From the NCBI GenBank assembly GCA_011319805.1, contig SJRY01000239.1:100517-164516 (forward strand): a stretch of 64,000 nucleotides of DNA, in the 5' to 3' direction. The notes beneath the pieces are model-generated. The model was not told where the DNA came from. It did not search any database and saw nothing but the letters and a program-made list of their open reading frames with translations. This document shows, one piece after another, positions 1-13,609 of the stretch; position 1 is the stretch's first letter; every line of letters begins with the position of its first letter. The DNA comes from Macrocybe gigantea (taxonomy: Eukaryota > Basidiomycota > Agaricomycetes > Agaricales > Callistosporiaceae). Both the position numbers and the translations under genes were made by a program.

Positions 1-489
1 GTAACGACTCCTTCGTCGATCACTTGCCTCTTCGAGTCATCTAAGCAATTTGCCGGCAAGAATAGAGTCCCCGACGTGACGCTTCGAGCCATTCAAGATC
101 TTGTACATTCCATTCCAAGCCGTCTATAAATGACTATGAGCATTCCGATCCCAACAGTCCGAGCGATCAAACACCTTCCTCAAGCGGTCTCCTGCGCTTG
201 GACAGGCTGGTAAGCATCCTCGAGGACAATGGCCGAGATAAGGCGGTGCTAAACGTGAAACTTTGATGGATTCATGGCCATATCACCTTTTCTGTGATTA
301 TGAGACGCTAGGGACCTCATCATCACCACTGGGCGGTCAGCGTCATGAAAAGCGAAAGGGAGCACACGGTCAGCAGGTTTGCAAGGCACGTGGCTGTGCG
401 TCCACGTGATATGTAAGATTTTTTCGAGTCGTCTCTTATCTTACCAACTCTGAGCTGCAACTAGAGACCCTTTCATTCTCTGCTAGATC
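1..489. other. 5' flank of GMP synthase, no gene seen
   Basis: No reading frame with recognisable protein content was found here. A pyrimidine-rich stretch just before position 490 is consistent with a fungal promoter/5' UTR of the downstream gene. The 3' end of a neighbouring gene to the left cannot be excluded. Confidence 0.4.
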
Positions 490-2768
490 ATGGCGGAAAT
501 TCACGACAAGTTTGATACTATTCTGATTCTGGATTTTGGATCCCAAGTTAGATACCCTTCTTTCCGATTTTTGGTATCTCACTCATCGGAATGTATTGCA
601 GTACAGCCATTTGATTACTCGCCGATGTCGCGAACATAATGTATACGCCGAACTAATGCCATGCACGTTCAAAATGAAGTATTTGAATTTTAAGCCCAAA
701 GGTAGACGAAAGACCCTAATAGAAGCCTCGCACTCAACTTGACCCGCCATGCGTCGTATCAGGCATCATTCTTTCCGGATCACCATATTCTGTGTATGGG
801 AAGGATTCTCCACATGTAGACCCTGCCGTCTTCGAGCTCGATGTACCCATTCTCGGTATTTGCTATGGTTTGCAGGTGAGTTCTCCGTTCTAGACGTACG
901 GTCATGCAAGTTCCATGCCATTGAATTAGATCTCGAACTTGGCTAGGAAATGGCATGGAATCTGAAAGGAAAGGTCGATCCGTGCGATCATCGCGAGTAT
1001 GGATTCGCGCAACTGAAGATGACCCATGCCGTGGATGGAAATGCGGGCGTCGACTTGCTCTTTGAAGGTTTAGGGGATGAGATGCAGGTGCGAGGCACCA
1101 AAGCTGTCTCAACAGTTACCATGACAGTATTTCCTTAGGTCTGGATGTCCCATGGTGATCAACTTTCAGAGCTCCCGCCAGATTTTCACATCATCGGACA
1201 CACGCAGTCCGCGCCATATGCCGCTATCATGCACAATTCGAAACCGTTCTATGGCATTCAATTCCACCCTGAGGTGACCCATTCTCCTAGGGGAAAAGAA
1301 GTCATTGGCCGCTTCATCTTGAACATCTGCAAATGCAGCAACAACTGGACAATGGTATGCACGTGTTTGCTTCTCGCGAGCTTCTTTCCGATTAAGTTTG
1401 TTGAAAAATGGATTGAATAGGAGGAATTCATTGGAAAGGAGATTGCTAGGATTCGGGAAATCTGTGGCCCCAAGGGCCGAGTCATCGGTGCCGTCAGCGG
1501 TGGGGTAGATAGCACAGTCGCGGCGAAGCTCATGCACGAAGCCATAGGTGACCGGTCAGTCGATGCCGTGGTAGTGTGCCCCATTCGGAGCTTGACCGCT
1601 TATCAGGTTCCATGCCATCATGGTGGACAACGGCGTGCTTCGTTTGAATGAGGCGCAGCAAGTCCACGAGATGCTCAACAAGAACCTGGGGGTCAACCTG
1701 ACCGTCGTGGATGCGTCTGATCTCTTCTTGTCCAGGCTCGATGGCATCGAAGACCCAGAGAAGAAGCGCAAAATCATTGGCAACACTTTTATCAATGTGT
1801 TCGAAGCGGAGGCCACAAAGATTGAAGCCACAGCAGAGAACGAGGAAAAGTCGGCAAGCGAGTCCAAGGGGCGCGTGGAGTGGTTGCTGCAGGGGACTTT
1901 GTATCCTGATGTGATCGAGAGCATAAGTTTCAAAGGCCCAAGCGCGACAATCAAAACGCATCACAATGTCGGCGGATTGCTGAAGGACATGAAACTCAAG
2001 CTGATAGAGCCGCTGCGGGAGCTGTTCAAAGGTTCGTGACCTGTTTCTCACAGCGTCCCACGGAGGGCTCGATGACTCGCCCGCCTGTCAGATGAAGTCC
2101 GGGCTCTTGGCCGGCTACTCAACATCCTGCCCCACTCGTGCAACGTCATCCCTTCCCGGGCCCTGGGTTGGCGATTCGGATATTGGGACCAGTCACCCGA
2201 GAGCAAGTCAAGATACTCCAGCAAGCAGATAGCATTTACATCGAAGAGATACGGAAGGCGGGCTTGTATAATGAAATTTCTCAGGCTTTCGCTGTCCTGT
2301 TGCCGGTGAAAGCGGTCGGTGTCATGGGCGATCAGCGAACGTACGAACAGGCGAGTCATCGTTGCTACGCGAGCGCGTTCTCGAGCGGGGACGGGGGCGC
2401 CCGCGTTCCTTGTCGTGGAAATGTGATGGACTGAATGTTCGCTTATCAGGTCATCGCTCTGCGGGCGGTACAATCCGAGGACTTTATGACGGCGGACTGG
2501 TGTGTCATTTTTTCACCGTCGTTCCTTCAATTAACGACGACCCTCCCCTCTCCCGCGCTCTCGGCGATTGACGCTCGTTGTGCAGGTATGTGTTTCCCCC
2601 GGAAGTCCTTCGGCGGATATCGTCGCGGATCACCAACGAGGTTGCTGGAATCAATCGCGTCACGTACGATATCTCTTCAAAACCTCCCGCGGCAAGTTTT
2701 ATCGCTCATGTCATTCTTGGCACACCGACTGACCCTTGATATGTCTTCAGACTGTCGAATGGCTTTAG
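490..2768 (+). CDS. GUA1: GMP synthase (glutamine-hydrolysing)
   Basis: Converts XMP to GMP using ATP and glutamine, the last step of guanine nucleotide synthesis, in the cytosol. Eleven exons can be joined: 490-546, 602-701, 763-875, 947-1087, 1139-1354, 1421-1554, 1607-2031, 2092-2350, 2450-2499, 2586-2691, 2751-2768. The N-terminal class I glutamine amidotransferase shows GICYGLQ (nucleophilic Cys) and FHPEVTHS (His/Glu of the triad). The ATP pyrophosphatase shows the P-loop SGGVDST, and the C-terminal dimerisation domain shows [10 protein letters not shown]. The exons sum to 1619 nt, one short of 540 codons (539 aa, normal family length). The missing base falls near 2127-2140, between LLNI and QRHPF. 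Two introns (2351-2449, 2692-2750) use GC donors (gcgagt, gcaagt). The start at 490 gives the standard short leader before ILILDFGSQ. Identification is certain; the frame break is probably a sequence error. Confidence 0.95.
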
Positions 2769-4483
2769 ATGCTTTTTTTTTTTTGCAATCTTCGACCGAT
2801 GTTCTTTTGCAATCAGCAGCACAGACTGACCATGTGGAATGTACACTTATCACAATTGCGCCCGCATTATGCACCCTAAAATGCAGAAGCTCTGCCTAAT
2901 ACACCGGACCGACGGTTTGCAATGGTTGATCAAGATAAGTACATGCCAGCCTGTGCTTCTGCCATGGGCCATCAGAAAGATTGCGGCAGCATCATTGCAA
3001 GGCCTGGCTGGGCGTGACTTAGCGCCTTTCGTCTCAAGGGCATCCGTTCAATCGGCAATCAGCCGTGGGACGTTCCACGATTCATATTGGGTCCTATTTA
3101 TGATACATGATTCATGTCTTCTCTTTTTTTTTTTTCTCATGTCTTGAGCGCGCATAGGTACCGTCAGCGGGGCGCCGCTCACCTCGGAAGACATGCAAAG
3201 AACACGGACATGAGATGTCCATATCTGTATATTGATACCGGCCTTTTACGGGACCTTCTTGAAGCTAGTGTTGAGTCACGGTGCATCTATCTGAGATCGT
3301 TCGAGACGTCACGAAACGACACACTCTATTGATGCTGAAAAATATGGAGATGGGCTAGGTAGGTAGATGGTCAAAGGGGCACTCCCCCTGGCATAGACGT
3401 CGTGGCTGATGATGTCTAAATGAGACTTGACTTTTGGTCGAGGGAGGCGTTTCATCTTTCACCGACATCGGAATCAACAAAGTGTGTCCCTAGGGAGAGG
3501 GAAATCCTCGCTAAAAATGGCAAGATATCTGACAATGCTCCTCCTTTCGCTATCCACATGCAGCAAAGGAAGCCAACGATCTGCTGACTCATAAACCCAA
3601 AGGGCTTAGAAAAAAAAAAGTACAGGAAAAGCCGCTGAGAATTTGCGGTGTTCGAGCCACGAAGCGGGCAAGCGTCGAGAGGGGAAAGGGGGACAGAGCG
3701 GAAATGCCGTGATTCCGGAAAACTCAAAATGGACAGACGGCAGAGCTTGAAATCAGGAATCGGAAACTGGGGTGCAGTCCGGTAGGCAAGGCCCATGGCA
3801 TGGTGCTTTGACGGCATTGCAAAGTTCCGCTTCGCTTGATGGCTTTTCCGTCCTTCGTTAGCGGCTTCGTTGCAGCCAATGGACGACGTTAGCCTCCGGA
3901 CTCGTCGGTCTGCATGGAGAAAAAATGCCCGACGCTTCATATACGAGAGTATTCGGATGGCAAAAAAGTGTTTCATGTCCCTCGAGTCGAGTTTAAACGG
4001 CCATGATGACGATAAAATATGGCGTTAAGAGGCGAATGTGGGCGCGATGAAACAGCGTCCCAATCAGAGGGTCCGATTTGAAATGGATGAACTCGACAAT
4101 CATGATTTCAGACTTTATGGGCAGCAACTGAGGACAATTGTACTGTATAGGCTTACCGGAAAGTTGATTGAGCGCCATTACTGGCTGTGAAATGTCCAAC
4201 CTGCAGTCCGCAACGAACTCGATCCCGAGTCGCCAAGTCACCCATGATGGCAATTGCTATCTTTTATCTAAATCATTGCATTCTTTTGTCCTCAGTGAAT
4301 GAACTCGAGCTTCATCCTCTTTGACTCGGAACCTCTTCAGCTCCGTCGTGGAGTGTCGGTGGTGGTGCAAAGGGCGTGGGAACATTCCGGAAAAGGAAAC
4401 GACGGACAGGAGCACCGCCGTCCACGCACTGACAACGACGCTGACTGTTGCTTTCACCAACTCGACTTTCCCCGTAGCCAACC
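2769..4483. other. Intergenic, no gene recognised
   Basis: About 1.7 kb between GUA1 and XRN1. Open frames on both strands (the longest on minus, 3452-3976) have low-complexity or arbitrary composition and no recognisable motif. A pyrimidine-rich run precedes the XRN1 start. No tRNA-like structure was convincing. Confidence 0.4.
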
Positions 4484-7400
4484 ATGGGTGAGTTCGGCGA
4501 CGATATTGTCAGGCTTGAGCGGCCTAACTGGTTATTAAACAACAGGTATTCCGAAGGTATGGGCCTCAGATCCGAGTCCTTTGCTTTTTCCTTACGCAAC
4601 TGATGCTGCCGGCAGTTTTTCCGTTACATTTCGTGAGTTTTCTGTCGTTCATCCACGGAAACTCGTGTTTGATGCGTGTATACAGAGAACGCTACCCATT
4701 GACCTCTCAACTCATCCAAGAAAACAAGATCCCGGAGTTTGGTGTGTGGCAGCCGGTGCAAGAGGAGTTTACCGCGACCTGACACGCACGCAGATAACTT
4801 GTACTTGGATTTCAACGGGATTATCCACAACTGTGAGTTGCACACCCGTGCAGCTGCGACGTCAGGCTCACATGGACACATAGGCTCGCATCCCAATGAC
4901 GAGGACGCCCATTTTCGGCTATCCGAGGAACAGATATTCACCTCCATCTTCGCATACGTCGACCACCTCTTTGGCAAGATCAAGCCAAAGAAGCTCTTCT
5001 TCATGGCCGTCGACGGCGTCGCTCCCCGCGCGAAGATGAACCAACAACGGAGCAGGCGGTTCAGGACCGCCAAGGAGGCGAAGGAGGTACGGGAGAGGGC
5101 GGAAAGAAAGGGAGAGAAGCTGCCGGACGAGAAGGCCTTTGACAGCAACTGCATCACACCAGGTTCCGTCGCGACAGCTTGCCTCGGCCGCATCTCCGTG
5201 CCATGCTAAATTCGTCCACTCCACAGGCACACCCTTCATGGCGCGCCTCTCCGCGCAATTGCGCTACTTTATAAACAAGAAGATCACCGAAGACTCCAAT
5301 TGGAGGGACATTCAGGTCGTGCTGTCGGGACACGAAGTGCCCGGCGAAGGCGAGCACAAGATCATGGAGTACATCCGCCTGTCGCGAGCGCAGCCGGACT
5401 ATAATCCGAACGTGCGGCACTGCTTGTACGGTCTCGACGCGGACCTCATCATGCTCGGGTTGCTGAGTCATGACCCTCATTTCTGCCTCTTGCGAGAAGA
5501 AGTCAAGTTTGGGCCCTCATCGAGGAAGAAGACGGGACAAAAGTGAGAAATCCTTTCATTCCAACTACAGTCCAACTCGTAATACCGTGCTCTACAGTTT
5601 AGAATCCATAACTTTCTATCTCCTGCACCTCTCACTTATGCGAGAGTACCTCGACCTCGAATTCCGCGACGTCGAGCCTTTGTTAACGTTCGACTATAAC
5701 CTGGAACGAATCATCGATGACTTTATATTGCTAGCTGTATTTGTAGGGAACGATTTCTTGCCTAATCTGCCGGATTTACACATCCACGAGAACGGGCTGG
5801 AGAAGCTGTTTGAAGTGTACAAGAAGGTCCTTCCTGGGATGGGTGAGTCCGACCGCGGTACCGCTCCGTCAGCAGCTCATTTTGACGCGTCCGTGACGTA
5901 ACTACAGACGGATATATCAACGAGAGCGGGACGCTCAACACGAAGAGGTTGCAGCTGATACTGGACGAGATGGCGGTCTGGGAGCGGGAAGTGTTCGAGA
6001 GGGAGTATGCTGATTTGAATTGGTACAAGGGCAAGCAAGCGAAGCACAGAAGGGAGTTGGAAGGGCGAAAATCGTCTCCAAGCTTGGTATGTCCCTCCTC
6101 CCGTTCTTTGCTAAACATCCTATTCACATTTTTCGCCGACAGTCCTGACGCGGCCACAACGGGTCATATTCGACAAAGTCAAACGTTTGTGCTCGAAAAC
6201 CACAAGGCGGGGTCCATCACCCACGCCACACGTCTCGCGATGCGAAACGACTTTCCCGCGCGGGATCGCAAGTTCATCGACAAGCTCGGGCAGGACCTCC
6301 ATCTCACCATCGCCTGGGACGAGTACGACGAAGAGGACGTGAACCTCGTCACGTGGCGGTTCCCTGGTGCCCTGGACGAGCCGTTGCCCGAGAATGGGGA
6401 GAATGAGGGTATTGCGGAGAACGAGGCGGATGGGGCGGCCGTGGAGGGAAAGCCGAACGGGGTGAATGGCGAGGCGAGCAGTGGAAGGGAGAGTGAATGG
6501 GAAGACGTCGATGAGGAGGAAGATGAGGAGAGTCGTGCCGCTGTTGATCGGGTTTTGGCCAAGTACGAAAAGGCGCATGTCATGGAGGATGACGAAGGCG
6601 GTGGGTTTGATGCGCGGCACGAGCAGTCCCTTAAGGATAAAATGGACGAGTGGAAGCGAGGATACTACAAGGCGCGTTATTCGGGTCGAGATTTTCGCTC
6701 TGTTCGAAACGGACTGACAGCTGGCCAGGGAAAGCTGGAAATCAGCTACGACGACCCGAAAGCCATGGGGGATCTAATTTATAAATATGTGGAAGGTTTA
6801 CAGTGGGTTATGCATTATTATTACAGCGGCGTCGCCTCCTGGGGGTGGTTCTATAACTATCATTATGCCCCCCGCATATCTGGTGAAGAGATCTCCTTTG
6901 TGTTGTGGCCAGAGCATTTGCTCATTTGTAAATCTAGACTGCGAGGCGTCGACCAGATGTCGTTCGAGTTTGAGCTTGGCAAACCGTTCAGGCCGTTCGA
7001 GCAACTCATGGGCGTTCTGCCCGTGGCAAGCATGGAGCACATCCCTCTTGCGTATCAGGTTGGTCCATATCCATCATATTTTCGAAACTCGGTTCTAATG
7101 TTGCGTACGTTTTAGGACCTCATGTACGATCCAAACTCCCCAATTCTTGATTTCTATCCTTTGGAATTTGAGCAGGATCTCAATGGGAAGAAACAGGATT
7201 GGGAGGCGATCGTCAAGATTCCGTTTATTGACGAGGACAGACTCTTGAAAGCCATGGCTGGCGAGTTTCCCGATTCTCCTTCAATATATGCAATGTTCAT
7301 TGTTTTTTTTTTCCGACACGAACAGCTCGCGAGCATAGGCTGACTGAGGAGGAAAAACAGCGCAACTCGTTTGGCACGAGCACAAAGTTTTCGTACAGCA

Positions 7401-9996
7401 CGGGCGAACCCACCATCTACCCTTCGTCGTGCCTGGGTTCTTCCCTGCACTGTACCGCTGCACTTGCGTCATGGAACCATTCGATCTGCCGACCTTGGAC
7501 GGCCTGCACCTCGTTCCCGGTCTGTGCGACGGCGTCCTGACAGGCGCAGAAGCACTGGCCGGCTTCCCATCCCTCAAAACGCTGCCTCACACATCCTCGC
7601 TCGGCGTTCACGGCGTCAACGTGCACGGCAGCGAGAGCCGCAACAAGTCCATGGTCATACACATCAAGAACCCATACGAGAGCACAAAAACGGAGGACGT
7701 GGCGCAGAAGATCGTCGGCGAGCGCGTGTTCATCGGGTGGCCGTTCCTCCAGGAAGGCCAAGTCGTCGCTGTGTCCGACTCGCTGTTCAAGTACGAGAAG
7801 ATGGCGGTCGTGCCTGGCACGCCGCCAAAGGTCGTTTCGACCCCGCATGCGCCGCAAGGGTTGGGGCATTGGAAGGGAAAGCCGAGAGGATCGAGGAGGT
7901 GTATTCCAAGAGAAGCGGAGTCATTACTGGCCCTGTCGAAGTTCTGTTGCACGTCAAACCCTTGAAAGGTTGGCAATTTCTTCCGATTATTGCCTCCTGC
8001 ATGCCTGATCCATCCTGTCTTTCTCCAGGCCTCAAACGTCTTGAATCGGGTGCTTTTGTAAAAGATTATGAAGGGAGCAACAATGAAGTTGAAATGGCGC
8101 TGCAGACGGCCGTGTTTGAGGTTGCGTCGGAGGATCCTCGGTATTTGGAACGTGCTGCACCCCCTTTGTCGGAGGAATTCCCCGAGGGCAGCAAGATTTT
8201 CTTCCTGGGCGAGCATGCATACGGCGTGGCAGCGCAAGTACAGGCCACGACTGAGACGAGTCTCTCGGTTGTCCTTGCGGTAGGCTATGCACCTTGCATC
8301 CTTGAAGAATCACTGTTGACGAACATGATGGACAGTTCTTCCCATCCGAGAAAGTCGAGAACGAACAATTCAAATCGATCGTGAACAACCGCAAAGCCAT
8401 GTATTATTATCCGTCATTCAAGGCCGCAGAGATGATTGGCATATCCGGCCGCGCTCTGTCGAAGATCACGTCGAGCTTTATGGTCCTGACGTCGGACAAC
8501 CACAAGCATAACCTCGGTCTCAGTTTGAAATTTGAGGCCAAGGCTCTCAAGGTTATCGACTATTCAAAGAAGGACGGAAGGCATTGGGAGTTCAGCGAGA
8601 AGGCCGTCGACCTCATCCGCGAGTACAAGGTAAGCTGCCTTGTCAGGTCTTGGGGACGACGATCTCACGTGTCACAGGCGGAATTTCCGGAGATTTTCCG
8701 GTCATTAGACACCTGTGGTGAAGGTTTGTCCATCTAGGTATTTGCTGTTGTGTTGATTACTGAGATATTGTTCAAGCCATGGCGAAGGCAGCTGAAGTCC
8801 TTCCTGTCCAAGATCCTGACATCCGGGTTCGGGAAATTAAAGACTGGTTGAAATTAAAAGGAGTTCGAAATTTCGAGCCCGTTTCACTCTTCTGTGATCA
8901 GTTGTCAAAGGTGACTATGCCACTCTCGTGAATTCTTCAAGGGGACGCTTCTGACTGCGATGCTTCTCCAGGAAACGGTAGTCGAAATCGAGAAACTAGC
9001 AGATGCATTTACGCAGGGCAAGTCCTCGTCTGCCTTCAAGAAAGCCATCGTCAAAGGCATACCTCGACAAGCCGTGCTGAAGCCTTCGCATGCGGTTTAC
9101 CGGCTGCAAACCAGCATTTCGCGCTGGGCGACCGAGTTGTGATGGTGCAGGATTCTGGAGGCGTGCCGCTATCCGTGAAAGGCGTCGTCATTGGCCTGAA
9201 TGCGAAATCTATGGATGTCATCTGGGATGTGCCTTTCATGTCTGGTGGCACGCTGGGAGACAGGCAAGTTGTATCCAATCTTAGTAATAAGATGTGTAAA
9301 CTAACTTGTTTGTTTCTAGATGCTCGCAGTACCGAGGTTCAAGCGTGGAATTCAACACTTGCCTCAACCTGTCTGATCCTCAGTTTGTCGCTTCCACAAG
9401 ACCAAAAGCAGCACCACCCCATGCCAATCTACCGTTCAAGCCGCGGTTCGGACCTCATCCGGCCATCAGACCTTCGCCTGGACAAGTCGCTGCCTCTGGC
9501 TTCCGCGCAGCTCCCCTTGTCAAGTGAGTCCTGTATGTGTAATATCCATATCTGAAATCTTATACCATATTTCAGTCACACATCCCATGGAGCCCCCGTT
9601 CGTATCATGACAAATCCGAACCGCGGACGAGGCGTTGGTTTCGTGAACGGCCGCGGTGGACATGCTTCTCATCAGCAAGCACCGTATCAACAGCCGCAGC
9701 AGCAGCCGCACCATCACACATCTCAGCCTCAAATCCACCAGCAGATCAACGTCGTGCAAGCCCCTGGAGCACCTATCATTGTGAACGCTGGCTCAGACGT
9801 GCCACCGCAAGACACGGAAACAATCCATGTGCACCCGCCACATCACCCCAACCGAGGATACCCTCCTCGAGGGCGCGGACCCGTCCCAGGATACCGAGGC
9901 CGTGGGATGCCTCATCTCGACCGCGGACGTGCTGCGCCAAGAGGCGCCTTCCGTGGAAGAGGTCGAGCAACCTTTGCCCCGGTGTTGACTTCCTAG
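4484..9996 (+). CDS. XRN1: 5'-3' exoribonuclease 1
   Basis: Cytoplasmic processive 5'-3' exoribonuclease that degrades decapped mRNA. The N terminus reads MGIPKFFRYISERYPL, which is XRN1-type rather than Rat1/XRN2, and is built from exons of only 4, 11 and 17 nt (4484-4487, 4546-4556, 4616-4632). Conserved nuclease signatures follow: [45 protein letters not shown] and [12 protein letters not shown], then the XRN1 helical region [13 protein letters not shown] and the D1-type domain. The tail (9607-9996) is rich in His/Gln and RGRG repeats, probably RNA-binding. Introns 6672-6728, 7261-7325 and 9264-9319 have GC donors. The frame slips by one base near 6184, 6944, 7418, 7877 and 9107, each time returning to strongly conserved sequence; most sit beside short homopolymers. 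A functional gene with base-calling errors is likelier than a pseudogene. Confidence 0.93.
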
Positions 9997-10618
9997 GAGA
10001 TTTTCTTAAATTTGTCTTTCGTTATGGGTATTAGTATTCTAGTTGTATTGTCTTTGCTTTGGTACTCTGCCACCAATTAACATATTCCATGTCGGTGATT
10101 GTCATACTTTGCTTGTCGACTGCCTCCAGAGCGATTAACGCGTTCACATTCTTAGAGCGTCGTCGCGACAACGCTGCTTTAGTCAGGATATGCCCCGTCC
10201 TCGTGAATGCAGTCCCCCAGAGCTACAAACAGATCAGTTACACAGGCTCAAAACATTATTTAATTGAGTTGCTCAGTGCTCCGACTAGTTTGCCTGTCAT
10301 CAGAGATAGCACAGCAAGCCATCACCAGTTCAATTGACAGTGACAACGATGGAAGCTGGCAGTTGTCCTCGTCACGCCGGACGCGCTGCGCTTCGTTCCT
10401 AGTCATGTGATGCCAGGATCAGTACTGATCAGATTGGACGTGAGGCATTCTCGCCGTCACGGTTGCGTGGTGTTCGCGGGCACAGCCCTTCCTTTTTCAC
10501 GCTTTGGCTGTTCGTGCGAGCATTCTTTCGACGTTATTGACCTCTTTCGCGGTCGCCCAGCACGCCATCGCACGGAGCAAGAAACTGGATCCGGAAAGAA
10601 CGTCGACATCTCGTCAGG
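9997..10618. other. Intergenic / PLC1 promoter region
   Basis: No confident gene. Sequence from about 10400 to 10618 could contain an additional 5' exon of the phospholipase C gene, because an open frame runs into it, but no splice pair joining it in frame was convincing. Confidence 0.35.
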
Positions 10619-13609
10619 ATGTCCATGAATGCTATCAAGAATAACTCGGACGACGGCGTGCTGCTTCCCGCAGCCGTTCGTCCAGATAACGCGGAGCACT
10701 CGCCATTCAGCGTTCCAGACGAACTGCTGAAAGGCACGCGCATGCTTAAGGTGTCCGAGAAAAAGCAGACAAAGGTCGTCTTTTATCTGGACCCTGATGA
10801 AGGCCAGATGCTGTACAAATCGAGCAAAGTCAGAATAGGTATGCTGTTTACGATTTCCCTGTTTGCTTGCTTATGGACTACTTGCAAGTCCCAATTGAGA
10901 CCATTAAAGAAATTCGGTCGGGCGCCAACGCCAGATACTATCGCGTTCAATTCAAATTTCCAGAAGAGGCGGAACAGCGCTGGATCACGGTGATTTACAT
11001 ATTAGAGGGGGCGTACAAGACGCTCCACATGCTGGCCGAATCTCAGTCCGTTTTTGAAATGTGGGACACGTCGCTTCGCAAACTGTATGCCGTCCGCCAA
11101 GGGTTAATGTCCGGTCTGGACAACATCGAGACGAGACAGACGGTGTGGGAGCGGCAATACTGGAAAGGATCCGACAAGGAAGGCGATCAAAAATTGGCCT
11201 TCAGCGAGGTTGAGGGTCTCTGCCGCCGCTTGAACGCCAACTTGTCTACCGATTATCTGCAACGACTTTTCAAAGTACATCATGCCTTTTTGTCTAAACA
11301 GTTGTGGTTCTATTTCTGTTTATCTCTTTTCAGGACGCGGACAAGGAAGGACGTGGTTTCCTCGACTTCACAGGTTTCCAGCGTTTCGTCAAATTGCTCA
11401 AAAAGCGTACCGACATTGAGTCTCTGTATGTTCGGCTTTGCCAGGACTACGGCGGTCGGTTCGATTGCTCTGCGTTTGAAAGGTTCATGCGCGAATGTCA
11501 AAAGGTTTCTATGTCTGTTTCGCTGCAATATATGTCCTTCGTCTCAAGATCACCTAGTCAAAACTAGATCAACCGCAGTTGCAAGCTATTTTCTCGAAAT
11601 TCGCAACGCATTCAAGTTCTTCAATCGACTCCGGTGCAGGACCTGCTTCCTCCAGCGATACTTCCTTGGCATTCTCCGTCGACGACTTTGCTAGGTTTCT
11701 TATTTCGCCTGACAACACCGTGTTTTCGCAACCAAAGGATAGGATATGGCAAGACATGACGCATCCCATTTCCGATTATTATCTGTCATCGTCCCACAAC
11801 ACGTATCTTGTCGGGCACCAGCTTGTCGGGGTCAGCACGATTGAGGGTTATATCCGGGCATTATTACACGGCTGTCGCAGCGTCGAGCGTAAATGATTCC
11901 ATGATTGTCCCGATTGCCGCTCTGGGTCTGACGACAGTGTAGTTGACATATACGACGGCGACGATGAGCCAGTCGTCTTTCATGGAAGAACGCTGACGTC
12001 CAAGGTTGCAGTGAGGGACGTTTGCCTTGCCATTGCCAAATACGCTTTCGTCGCATCGCCATATCCGGTCATAATCTCCGCCGAAGTCCACTGTGGGCTG
12101 AAACAGCAAGACAAACTCGTGGAGATCATGATGGAGGCTTTCGGCGACGCTCTCATCAGGGCTCCAATCGAAGGCCGGCCGCACATCCCAGCACTACCCA
12201 GCCCAGAGGACCTCAAGGGCAAGATCCTGCTCAAGGTGAGTGCTTTGGAGCGAGGAAACGATTTTCGGCTCATGTCGCCGTTTCATCTGACAGGCAAAAA
12301 ATCTGTATGTCGTAGCTCAGCTCGAGGCTTTACGTATCCAGGGGCCATCGTCGCCGAAGCCGCCCGCTCTCGAAGCCGAAGAAGACTCGTCGTCTTCGGA
12401 TTCGGACGACGACAGCCCCACATCGGCGGTCCGAGAAGGCATCCAGGAACTGAAGGACCTCAAGAATGAGCTCAAGGGGAAATGGAAGAAGGTTCGCGGA
12501 AAGGACTCGTCCAGGCCAGAGAAACCAAAAGTCAAAATGTCACTCTCGCTCGCGTCCCTGCTGGTCTATACCGTCGGCGTCAAGTGCCACGGTTTTGGTT
12601 CGTCTGTCATTTATGCTCCCGAACACATCTTTTCTCTTTCAGAGAACTCTGCGAACAAGCTGTTAAAAGCCAGCATGAAGGATCTCATCAAGCATACCCA
12701 AACGCACGTCGTCAGAATCTACCCGAAAGGAACAAGACTGAATTCGACCAATTACGAACCGCACCGGTTCTGGGCTGCTGGCTGTCAGGTTGTTGCAATT
12801 AATTGGCAGACCTTTGGTACTGTACAGACTCGGACAGGACTGGTCGGAAAAAGCTAAACGTGTGATTGTAGATCTTGGATACATAATGAACCAAGCGATG
12901 TTCCACCAAAACGGACGTTGCGGCCTCATCTTGAAACCACCTGCGCTGCGAGCAGACGGTGAGGTCCTCCTTTCGAAACACACCAAACATTACTTGGATA
13001 TTACAGTAAGCAGTACGGCCAAATCGCACGGCCTACACTCATAGTCGCGTTTTCAGATCATATCCGCTCAGCAATTGCCGCGACTCAAAGATGCGAATGG
13101 ACAGGAAATCATCGGCAGATCTGTTGTTGATCCATTTGTTGAAGTTTCGCTCTACATACCCGATTGGACGCATTCGCCCTTCGCATCCAAGTCGCCCGTA
13201 GCATCCGGAACCAGTGATGTCCCCCTGCGATGCGACGAAAACTGCTTCTACTCCTGCAACCACTGTTATTGCACGAACTCACGTTGTGAAGAACAATGGC
13301 TTTAATCCGGTCTGGGACAAGAAGCTTATTCTACCTTTTGACTGCGTTGGCGATATGCAAGAGCTCATTTTTGTCAAGTTTACGATATTCCAAGAGGGCA
13401 AAGACAATGCTGACGAGCCTATTGCGCTACACTGTGCGCCGCTAGGGTGCTTGGAGAGTGGTAAGCATTTTGCAGGACATCTTCAGGAATTTTCTGTTGA
13501 CGTTGGGTAAAAAGGTTATCGATATCTGCCTCTTTATGATTCGCAGCTGACTCAATACCTATTCTCAACATTGTTTGTGAAGATCAATATTTGTAGTGCA
13601 GACCAATGA
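10619..13609 (+). CDS. PLC1: Phosphoinositide-specific phospholipase C, delta-like
   Basis: Hydrolyses PI(4,5)P2 to IP3 and diacylglycerol at the plasma membrane. Domain order is that of delta-type PLCs. A PH domain lies from about residue 40 (FYLDPDEGQMLYKSS; KFPEEAEQRWITVIY). EF-hand-like loops follow (DKEGDQKLAFSEVE and DADKEGRGFLDFTGF). The catalytic X box has SSSHNTYL and VFHGRTLTSK, carrying the two catalytic histidines. An acidic SSSSDSDDD linker leads to the Y box (YAPEHIFSLSE; HRFWAAGCQVVAINWQT) and a C2 domain (IISAQQLPRL; NNGFNPVWDKKL). An intron at 11890-11939 joins RSVE to LDIYDGDDEP. The frame changes by one base at a run of five C near 13215 in the C2 domain, where one C fewer restores it. 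The start at 10619 is the first Met compatible with the PH domain; an upstream exon is possible. Confidence 0.92.

Noticed and set aside
3452..3976. 174-codon open frame on minus in the GUA1-XRN1 interval
   Set aside because: No domain, no splice-supported extension, arbitrary composition; expected by chance in 1.7 kb.
6672..6728. 57-nt segment of XRN1 as an in-frame coding insertion
   Set aside because: It has no stop and is a multiple of three, but it splits the invariant [14 protein letters not shown] block and has GC-AG ends, so an intron is more likely.
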